From Persicobacter diffluens (lineage in GTDB: Bacteria > Bacteroidota > Bacteroidia > Cytophagales > Cyclobacteriaceae): DNA of 64,000 nt. Below, one piece after another: positions 57,312 through 64,000 of this stretch (position 1 is its first letter; every line of letters starts with the position of its first letter). The position numbers were made by a program, and so were the translations under genes. The notes under the pieces were generated by a model. That model had not been told where the DNA came from, searched no databases, and saw only the letters and a program-made list of their open reading frames with translations. The stretch covers positions 310,001 to 374,000 of the forward strand of contig NZ_BQKE01000003.1 in NCBI RefSeq assembly GCF_036244895.1. The letters run 5' to 3'.

Positions 57312-57450
57312 TAACCCGGATTATTAATGCTTAAATCCTCGTTTAGCTGCAAGGCAGGAAAAATGAAGGAATAGTTTCCTATTTCGAGTTTTTCCCAACG
57401 AAGCAGATGAATGAGGAGAAAGCAAGCATGCCCAAATTTGTGCTATTGAT
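57312..57450 (+). repeat. 130-bp dispersed repeat, reference copy G
   Basis: The clearest copy: AACCCGGATTATTAATGC, TTAAATCCTCGTTTAGCTGC, AAAAATGAAGGAATAG, CCAACGAAGCAGATGAATG, AGGAGAAAGCAAGCATGCCC. Located between parB and the ROK regulator. Confidence 0.75.
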
Positions 57451-57530
57451 AATTCGAAAAAATAAACCGCAAAAGCCTGATTATTTAATACTAATATCGA
57501 CTCATTAAATCTAGCGGTGAATAATTCGGC

Positions 57531-58757
57531 TTAAACGTACATATCTGCTTCCACATTCACCGTCTCAAATACTTTCCGACTAATCATGGTCGTCGCACCC
57601 AGGCAACCGGCTCTTTCATCTATGTCAGAAATCACAATATCGACATCATCATTCATCTCCGTAAGAGAGCTACGCATGATGGCTGAACGAATAGGGTAGA
57701 GGATAGCATCTCCCATCTGAGATAATTTTCCACTTAAAATCACACGCTCCAGATTCAGTAGGTTAATCAATATACCAATGCTCTTCCCAATGTATTTACC
57801 GGCCTCTTCTACCAATTCCAGAGAAAACTGGTCTCCGCTTTTCACGGCGTCCAAAAGCTGATCCAAAGTAAGTGACTCCAAATTATTCCCTAATTTCTTC
57901 TTCAAAATACTAGGGTGATCTTTTTGTAAAAGTCGGACGGCCTTATTAACCAATCCACGACCTGAAGCCACCGTTTCCAAACAACCTATTTTTCCACAAG
58001 AACATATATCACCATCTTCCACCACTCGAATATGGCCCACTTCACCAGCTAATCCGGAATGGCCTCCATACAATTCATTGTTCAAAATTAGGCCCATTCC
58101 TATACCCCAGTCCAGGTGTATACAAGCTACATTTTCACAGCTTTTCGCTTTCCCAAAATAAAGCTCTCCCAGGGTGACTGCATTCACATTATTTTCGAGG
58201 GCGACCTCAATGCCCAATCGCTCTTCTAATAAGTCTTTCAAAGAAGAAGGGGAATCTTTAAAATAGGTTAAAGATTTTCCACTTTTAGCATTTACCAAAC
58301 CGGATAAGGCAAAACCCACCCCCAAAATTTTACTCTTAGGAATGCTATTTTTGCTGACCAATTCATCTATTCTCTCTGACAAAGTATTAATAGTCGCTTC
58401 CGTATCATTCAAATCAACGGTGGAATATTCAATGAAATCGAGTTCTTCCTCCCGTAAATTGAGTAAAATCATTCTGGACTTTCGAGCCCCTAACGTTATT
58501 CCCAAGGTATAACCACCTTCCGGATTTAACTGATAGAGCGTCGCCGGACGACCTACTTTTGAATTTTGTGCTTCGGCCACGACAATATAGCCCTCATCAG
58601 CCAACTCTTTTGTTAAAGAAGAAGCCATTGGTAGGGTTAATTGCGTCTCACTGGCAATATCTGAAGGAGAAAGCAGCGGATTCTCTCGAAAAAACCGAAG
58701 AATCTGATTTTTACGTATCTGCTTTTTTATGGAAATTTTACTAACTGTCGGTTCCAT
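57531..58757 (-). CDS. ROK-family transcriptional regulator (NagC/Mlc type)
   Basis: 408 residues from MEPTVSKISIKKQIRKN; an in-frame start 10 codons upstream is less likely. An N-terminal winged helix-turn-helix (about 15-75: LLSPSDIASETQLTLPMASSL) is followed by a ROK sugar-binding domain with the zinc motif CSCGKIGCLE. It is divergent from nagB-lmbE and probably controls it in response to an amino-sugar phosphate, as NagC does. The target is inferred from position. Confidence 0.9.
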   Translation of the reverse strand: MEPTVSKISIKKQIRKNQILRFFRENPLLSPSDIASETQLTLPMASSLTKELADEGYIVVAEAQNSKVGRPATLYQLNPEGGYTLGITLGARKSRMILLNLREEELDFIEYSTVDLNDTEATINTLSERIDELVSKNSIPKSKILGVGFALSGLVNAKSGKSLTYFKDSPSSLKDLLEERLGIEVALENNVNAVTLGELYFGKAKSCENVACIHLDWGIGMGLILNNELYGGHSGLAGEVGHIRVVEDGDICSCGKIGCLETVASGRGLVNKAVRLLQKDHPSILKKKLGNNLESLTLDQLLDAVKSGDQFSLELVEEAGKYIGKSIGILINLLNLERVILSGKLSQMGDAILYPIRSAIMRSSLTEMNDDVDIVISDIDERAGCLGATTMISRKVFETVNVEADMYV

Positions 58758-58917
58758 TAAATTTGGGTTCTTAGAAATTTTGACCAAAAAATGGTTTTCA
58801 CTAAATAATTAAATCTAAAAAACTTCAAAACAAAAGGATCCTGAAGTCAATTATCATTATAAAAATAACTTTTTTTATTAAATACCCCGTAGTTTTTGAT
58901 TTTTTAATATTAAAAAG

Positions 58918-58948
58918 TTGTAGTTCCCTTTTATTATAGATACATTCG
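58918..58948 (+). promoter_or_regulatory. Candidate Bacteroidota-type promoter of nagB
   Basis: TTG at 58918-58920 and TACATTCG at 58941-58948 (one mismatch to TAnnTTTG) with a 20-base gap, as in the Bacteroidota -33/-7 consensus, 65 bp before the nagB start. Confidence 0.35.
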
Positions 58949-59013
58949 TAAACAAAGGGGTAATTAATCCTTTTTATTATTAAAGAAGCTAATTTTGTAA
59001 AATATTCAATATA

Positions 59014-60981
59014 ATGGAAGGGTATTTTGATACGGTAAATGAAAAAGAAATCGGGCTGAACATGGAAAAATTCCTAACAGACCGAGAATTTGAGCATTTA
59101 AACACCACGATTTATGAAGATGCTAATACAGGTTCTAAGTGGATTGCTCAAGAAATTATTAGTTTAATTAAAAGCCGTCAGGAAAAAGGACAAAAAGTAG
59201 TACTTGGCTTGGCCACTGGTTCTTCTCCATTAAAGGTCTATGAAGAATTAATCCGGGCCCATAAAGAGGATGGACTGAGTTTTTCCAATGTCTTAACCTT
59301 CAATTTGGATGAATATTATCCAATGCAACCAGAATCGGTACATTCTTATGTACGATTCATGAAGGAAAACTTATTTGACCATATTGATATCCTTCCTGAA
59401 AACACCCATGTACCGGACGGAACCCTGAAAATGGAAGAAGTTCCGGAGTTTTGCCGAAACTATGAATTGAAAATTCGCGAGGCAGGTGGGATTGATTTAC
59501 AAATTTTAGGTATTGGCCGTACCGGTCATATCGGTTTTAACGAGCCAGGCTCCGGTATCCGTTCCACTACACGAATGGTTACGCTGGATGGATTAACCCG
59601 CCGTGATGCCGCCCCCGGATTTGGTGGAATCTCTCATGTTCCAAGACGCGCGATCACGATGGGAGTAGGCACAATTATGCAGGCCAAGAAAATTATTCTG
59701 ATGGCATGGGGTAATGGCAAAGCACCCATTATTCGCGAAGCAGTGGAAGGCCCGATTACGGAAAGCGTTCCGACTACTTTCCTGCAAGAACATCATAACT
59801 GTGATATTATTCTGGATAAGCCTGCAGCAGAAAAATTATCGAGAATCGATTATCCGTGGTTGGTACGTGATATTGATTGGACAGATGAAATGATCAAAAA
59901 AGCTGTTTGTTCACTATCGCTTAAATTAAGTAAGCCGGTACTAAAATTAACCAACGAGGATTACAGCGAGAATGGACTGGATCAGCTGATTACGCTAAAA
60001 GGTCCTGTTCATGATATCAATATTAAAGTATTTAATATGCTTCAGCACACCATCACCGGCTGGCCCGGAGGTAAACCTGAAGCAGATGATTCTCAGCGTC
60101 CGGAAAGAGCGGAACCTAAAAAGAAACGGGTTTTGATTTTCTCTCCGCATCCGGATGATGATGTTATTTCAATGGGAGGAACGGTACAGCGCCTGGTAGA
60201 TCAGGGTCATGAAGTACATGTGGCCTACCAAACCTCCGGGAATATTGCGGTAATGGATGATGATGCCCGTCGATATGCCCGATTTGTAAAAGATTTTAAT
60301 GACCAGTTTAATATTTCGACCAAAGAATCTGATGCTGCTTACAAAGAAATCGTTGGATTCTTAGACATGAAAGAGACGGGTGATATTGATACGCCCTCTG
60401 TAAGAAAAATCAAATCTTTCATCCGAAAAGAGGAGTCTATTGCTGCTTGCCAATATATCGGAATGCCAAAAGAGCGCATGCACTTCCTTGAACTTCCTTT
60501 TTATGAAACGGGTCGCGTGAAAAAGGCACCTCTTAGTAGTGAAGATATTGATATCATCAAGAATGTGATCGAAGAGGTGAAGCCTCACCAAATTTACGCA
60601 GCAGGAGATTTAGCAGATCCACACGGTACACACCGGGTATGTTTGGATGCTATATTTAGTGCACTGGATCAACTGAAAGGAGAAAGCTATATGAAGAATT
60701 GCTGGGTATGGCTTTACCGTGGAGCTTGGCACGAATGGCCGGTGCACGAAATTGAAATGGCGGTACCGATGTCTCCGGATCAGGTATTGAAAAAAAGAAA
60801 AGCAATTTTCTACCACGAATCCCAGAAAGACGGAGTTGTTTTCCAGGGAAATGATTCCCGCGAATTCTGGCAAAGAGCAGAAGAACGTAATCGCGAGACG
60901 GCTGATCTTTACAATCAGTTGGGACTGGCAGAATATGAAGCCATGGAAGCTTTTGTTCGTTACGACTTTTTGAATAAATAG
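59014..60981 (+). CDS. nagB: Glucosamine-6-phosphate deaminase fused to a PIG-L/LmbE deacetylase-like domain
   Basis: 655 residues. The N-terminal part (about 20-290) is NagB: LGLATGSSPLKVYEEL, FNLDEYYPM, GIGRTGHIGFNEPGSG. It converts glucosamine-6-phosphate to fructose-6-phosphate and ammonia. The C-terminal part (about 370-650) is PIG-L/LmbE-like: SPHPDDDVISMGG and DPHGTHRVCLDAI carry the zinc-binding residues. Such fusions are widespread in Bacteroidota, and the activity of the second domain is unproven. An alternative start 16 codons in (MEKFLTDREF) is possible. Confidence 0.93.
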   Translation: MEGYFDTVNEKEIGLNMEKFLTDREFEHLNTTIYEDANTGSKWIAQEIISLIKSRQEKGQKVVLGLATGSSPLKVYEELIRAHKEDGLSFSNVLTFNLDEYYPMQPESVHSYVRFMKENLFDHIDILPENTHVPDGTLKMEEVPEFCRNYELKIREAGGIDLQILGIGRTGHIGFNEPGSGIRSTTRMVTLDGLTRRDAAPGFGGISHVPRRAITMGVGTIMQAKKIILMAWGNGKAPIIREAVEGPITESVPTTFLQEHHNCDIILDKPAAEKLSRIDYPWLVRDIDWTDEMIKKAVCSLSLKLSKPVLKLTNEDYSENGLDQLITLKGPVHDINIKVFNMLQHTITGWPGGKPEADDSQRPERAEPKKKRVLIFSPHPDDDVISMGGTVQRLVDQGHEVHVAYQTSGNIAVMDDDARRYARFVKDFNDQFNISTKESDAAYKEIVGFLDMKETGDIDTPSVRKIKSFIRKEESIAACQYIGMPKERMHFLELPFYETGRVKKAPLSSEDIDIIKNVIEEVKPHQIYAAGDLADPHGTHRVCLDAIFSALDQLKGESYMKNCWVWLYRGAWHEWPVHEIEMAVPMSPDQVLKKRKAIFYHESQKDGVVFQGNDSREFWQRAEERNRETADLYNQLGLAEYEAMEAFVRYDFLNK

Positions 60982-61014
60982 GCACACCGTTCAAATTGAA
61001 CACAATTTCAATAT

Positions 61015-61042
61015 GCCGCCCTTTGCACGGGGCGGCTTTTTT
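61015..61042 (+). terminator. Terminator after nagB-lmbE
   Basis: GCCGCCC and GGGCGGC stem, then TTTTTTAT. Confidence 0.85.
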
Positions 61043-61083
61043 ATGCTAAAATTTTTAGTTAAAAGCTGCGCAATAAGATCAAT

Positions 61084-61320
61084 TACGACAAAAAAGGGAG
61101 TCGTATTGAACCAAAAGTGTGGATATCCCTTTTGTGACCACTTTGCTGTAAGGTGCTGTTTTGCAACAAGTTGAAGAGTAGGCCAAATAATATTTGGTAA
61201 GAGTATCGTTCAACCCACTGTTTTACAGCGATTTACAAATCGACGAGTGACTAAAACAACAGTGACAAAAAAAGGAGTACTGCTGTACTCCTGATTTTTT
61301 ATTGAAATTAAAATGTCGTA
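61084..61320. repeat. rep-downstream TACGACA-type repeats
   Basis: TACGACA at 61084-61090, GTCGTA at 61100-61105, and ATGTCGTA at 61313-61320 next to the rep stop. They match repeats upstream of rep. No gene lies here. Confidence 0.55.
61273..61292 (-). terminator. Terminator of rep
   Basis: AGGAGTAC-TGCT-GTACTCCT: perfect 8-bp stem with a 4-base loop, seven T on the minus-strand 3' side, 29 bp past the rep stop. Confidence 0.9.
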
Positions 61321-62769
61321 TTAATATTGGTCCCAATTAAATTTATGATGCTTCATGGCGTAGAATTTGACGCCATCATTCAAATAACGCTTATGTTCTT
61401 CCGTCCCGATTTGTCCGATAATCCATCGACCAAAATACTTTTTCGCTTCGGTAGTGGGCTTATTACAATTCCATTCCTGAAGGAACTTACGTTCATAAGC
61501 AGAAGCTTCTCCATTTAAATAATTCACGTAATTTGGGAATTGGCCAAAAATATTATTATTCAAATATTCGAAACACAGATCCTTCCAAAATTTATCAAAT
61601 TCACGGGAGATACTTTCCTGCTTTTTCTTATGCAACATAACCGCCTGACGGGCCTCCTGTTCCTTTTGTCTATTCTCGACATAAGCAGCCTGAGTGGCAT
61701 CCGCCTTTTGATTAACCGCAGGCTCCATGCGCAGCTGATAATCTTCTTTTAAAGCCATGGTCAAATAACCGATTGGATTCTCCACCTTTTTGGCCTGCTG
61801 CACGACACGTACCTTTTTACGAACCTGAATTAATCCATATTGCCTGATCAGATGAGAAATAGCCTCTAATGCCTGCGACATGCCGTTTTTCGTCTTTGCT
61901 TTATAGCCAATAGCAGCCAAAATTTCCTCATCTTCTGAAAGGCTCTCTACAGGAGTAACGTCCTCAGCGGTAAGCTGATCAAAATTCAATTGAGGCTGAA
62001 TAGTTTGCGGTTTAATATTCACCTCGCCCATTAACTCATGCGCCCCATCCGAAACCAATCCATTGCCTTTTTTGGACATAGAGAAAATAATCTCGTTGAC
62101 CGAACGGCCTCTGCGTTTAATTTCATAATCTACGAACATCCCGGAGGGCTCATAACTATTAATATCATGCACGGCCGGATCAATTACCCTTCTTTTTAAA
62201 TCAGAAAAACGTTTATATTTTTCTTCTACATTCAAAAGGTTCTTAAAATCAGCAATTTTGAAGGTGCGTTTATTGATATTAGGGAAATACTGAATCAACA
62301 ATTCATACAGGCGGAAACTATGCCCACTTACGAATCCCCAACAATTGATCGGTTTATAAGAAGTATATTCACCTGCATTCAATTGCAGGAAAAAAGGCTT
62401 CATTTCCTGGGCAAAACGGATTTTAATATAATCTTCTCCTTCCTTTCCCTCTGCTTTTGTTACAAAGGGGAAAGCTACCCAATGTTTACCCTTTTGAATA
62501 TAGACCGAAGAGTTGGTCAAACCGACGGCAGCCTCTCTGGCCTGATTGTATTTATCGGAGATTTTATCCCCACGTTTGAGGTCAAAAAGCTCTCTTAAAC
62601 CGATCACACATTCATTAAATTCAGTATCGTCTTTCTTGATCTGAGCAGCAGTCAATAGAATTAATCGCCACTGCAAAGGGCTCAAAGTATGTTTGGAATT
62701 GATAAGCTTATTAGACTTAACAATCTTATAATTTTTTATTCCAGCGACGGAACGATCAGTGATGTTCAT
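61321..62769 (-). CDS. Replication initiator protein, Rep_3 (RepB/RepE) family
   Basis: 482 residues. The N-terminal two-thirds match the Rep_3 initiator (two winged-helix domains): IVKSNKLINSKHTLSPLQWRLI, SFRLYELLIQYFPNINKRTFKI, LKNLLNVEEKY-like helix, and VDYEIKRRGRSVNEIIFSM. A C-terminal extension of about 230 residues (including YLTMALKEDYQLRMEP and EFDKFWKDLCFEYLNN) resembles tails of other Bacteroidota plasmid initiators. It should bind iterons and open the origin; TACGACAT repeats flank the gene. Its presence marks the molecule as a plasmid or chromid. Confidence 0.9.
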   Translation of the reverse strand: MNITDRSVAGIKNYKIVKSNKLINSKHTLSPLQWRLILLTAAQIKKDDTEFNECVIGLRELFDLKRGDKISDKYNQAREAAVGLTNSSVYIQKGKHWVAFPFVTKAEGKEGEDYIKIRFAQEMKPFFLQLNAGEYTSYKPINCWGFVSGHSFRLYELLIQYFPNINKRTFKIADFKNLLNVEEKYKRFSDLKRRVIDPAVHDINSYEPSGMFVDYEIKRRGRSVNEIIFSMSKKGNGLVSDGAHELMGEVNIKPQTIQPQLNFDQLTAEDVTPVESLSEDEEILAAIGYKAKTKNGMSQALEAISHLIRQYGLIQVRKKVRVVQQAKKVENPIGYLTMALKEDYQLRMEPAVNQKADATQAAYVENRQKEQEARQAVMLHKKKQESISREFDKFWKDLCFEYLNNNIFGQFPNYVNYLNGEASAYERKFLQEWNCNKPTTEAKKYFGRWIIGQIGTEEHKRYLNDGVKFYAMKHHKFNWDQY

Positions 62770-62772
62770 ATA

Positions 62773-63173
62773 ATGTCGTATTCAATTCTAAATCTAAACT
62801 ACGACATTGTAGGGATATTCCAAAATGAATACGACATTTAGGGGACAATAATTTAGAAAATCATGGTTTGATACACAATAAGCCCCAAATGCCCCTTATA
62901 CTAAGCACGACATATTAAGTATAAAAATGGCTTATATACGACAGAAGAGGGAGTCAAAAATACAAACTTTCTCTTATATTTGCACTTGATCATTATCAAT
63001 CATCATTTTTCCAACAATTGAAGAAATGGCTTGAAAAGCTATGCTATATAAAATCCCTATAGTGTCTCGATAAATCCCTATGATGACGTCAATATCCTCA
63101 TTCCGTCCCTTTAAATCCCCATCACGTCGACCTAAATCCACGATCTGTCACGACTTATACATATGATGTCGTA
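62773..63173. repeat. TACGACAT iteron-like repeats upstream of rep (candidate origin)
   Basis: ATGTCGTA at 62773 and 63166; TACGACAT at 62800 and 62830; variants CACGACAT at 62906 and TACGACAG at 62937. The stretch is AT-rich with TAAATCC/ATCCCTAT-type short repeats around 63050-63140. It is the most likely replication origin and autoregulatory region of rep. 63174-63601 is non-coding. Confidence 0.65.
62986..62999. promoter_or_regulatory. Perfect FNR-type box TTGATCATTATCAA
   Basis: Matches TTGAT-N4-ATCAA exactly, about 217 bp upstream of the rep start in the candidate origin. A single exact match in a 64-kb AT-rich window may be chance. Confidence 0.35.
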
Positions 63174-63601
63174 GCTTATCCTTTCTTTGTCGCAAAATAC
63201 CGTTGTAACTAATTGAATTACTGTGAATTATAAAGCCTAAAACATTTAAAACAATAAAAACATTTTAAAACATTACAAAACACCGTTTTGATCATTTTTA
63301 GTTAGACAAAATAGGGATTGAAATTTTAAAACAATCTATTTTAGCAGAGTCCATAATCTGTCGCAGGAAGATTTCACCTTATTTTAGCTGTTTGAGAGCC
63401 ACGTAAATTAGACGCGACAAAACATGGACAGGCGATCCTTGTTATGTCTTCTCTAAAATTTTTGGCGTTTTTCTTTTCGGAATGGAGCTATAAAAACTAA
63501 ATGTTAACAGATCGCATGATGCCTTAATTTAAAGATAATTTTAGGGAAAAAATATATTCATCCGCTAGTGCTAGTATTGTGATAAGAACTAGACAATCAT
63601 T

Positions 63602-64000
63602 ATGAAGGAAAATATACAGCATAAAGTTTTAGTTGTGGATGATGAAGAAGATATCCGTGACTTGTTGGAATATAATTTGAAAGCCTCGGGTTATCAGATA
63701 CAAACGGCTGAAGATGGTCAGGAGGCCGTAGCCATTGCCAGGTCTTTTAAACCGGACCTGATCCTGTTGGATATTATGATGCCGACTATGGATGGTATTG
63801 AGGCTTGTCGACAATTGCGTAATAATCCGGAGATGGACAATACACTGATTGTATTTCTGACCGCAAGGGCTGAGGAGTATTCTGAGGTCGCTGCCTTTGA
63901 TATGGGGGCAGATGACTATATCATTAAGCCAGTGAAGCCTCGTGCGCTTAAAAGGCGGATAGAGGCTCTTATGGAGCGCTCTGTGGTAAAAGAACAGGGA
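63602..64000 (+). CDS. Response regulator, receiver domain (partial)
   Basis: The ATG at 63602 opens a frame that runs to the window end without a stop: 133 residues. The receiver domain is complete: acidic pair DDEEDIRD (VLVVDDEE), phospho-acceptor D in LILLDIMMP, T in FLTARAEE, and K in DYIIKPVKP. Spacing and ADDYIIKP suggest the OmpR/PhoB class, with a DNA-binding domain expected beyond the window. A partner kinase is not visible. Confidence 0.9.
   Translation, partial: MKENIQHKVLVVDDEEDIRDLLEYNLKASGYQIQTAEDGQEAVAIARSFKPDLILLDIMMPTMDGIEACRQLRNNPEMDNTLIVFLTARAEEYSEVAAFDMGADDYIIKPVKPRALKRRIEALMERSVVKEQG

Overview
The window comes from a Bacteroidota (Cytophagales-type) bacterium. Evidence is a SusC/SusD pair, an AT-rich genome, Bacteroidota-type lipoproteins, a NagB-LmbE fusion, and a fermentative succinate-to-propionate module. 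A marine genus such as Persicobacter is a guess. A Rep_3-type initiator, a ParA/ParB pair and a large non-coding repeat field lie on the same molecule as core metabolic operons, so it is probably a chromid or megaplasmid rather than the main chromosome (inference).

1-12.1 kb is an accessory region. It starts with the 3' end of an unidentified gene and a small membrane-protein gene cut by an IS4-family element (334-1550). Then come five tandem copies of a 561-codon gene with an AAA-ATPase-like domain and a PD-(D/E)XK nuclease domain: four full length, one with an in-frame internal deletion. The copies are mosaics of near-identical and divergent blocks. Each is preceded by the same hairpin spacer. 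Pieces of that spacer continue past the array around two unrelated genes for small secreted proteins.

12.1-22.9 kb is a nearly complete succinate/propionate module. The minus-strand operon, in order of transcription, is epimerase (mce), carboxyltransferase (mmdA), OadG-like subunit, biotin carrier, sodium-pump beta subunit, CoA-transferase, mutA and mutB. meaB is divergent. A CRP/FNR-like palindrome lies in the shared upstream region.

23.2-51.9 kb is mixed metabolism. It holds DinB-like and VOC proteins, a NifU-like/GGGtGRT pair, a thiamine-binding-type protein, a SusCD pair, several lipoproteins, a cysteine desulfidase-type enzyme, a CREST-type membrane protein, a ROK kinase, IcmF, an aldo/keto reductase, an HNH protein, a cystathionine beta-synthase-type enzyme, and ptb-buk. 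Two dispersed non-coding repeat families sit in the gaps: a MITE-like element of about 150-160 bp and a repeat of about 130 bp.

51.9-64 kb is the replicon-maintenance region. It holds 3.7 kb of non-coding DNA with seven tandem units of 210-217 bp (each carrying a 13-bp palindrome), then parA-parB, a NagC-type ROK regulator divergent from nagB-lmbE, the rep gene flanked by TACGACAT repeats, and the start of a response-regulator gene cut by the window end. No tRNA, rRNA or CRISPR array was recognised.
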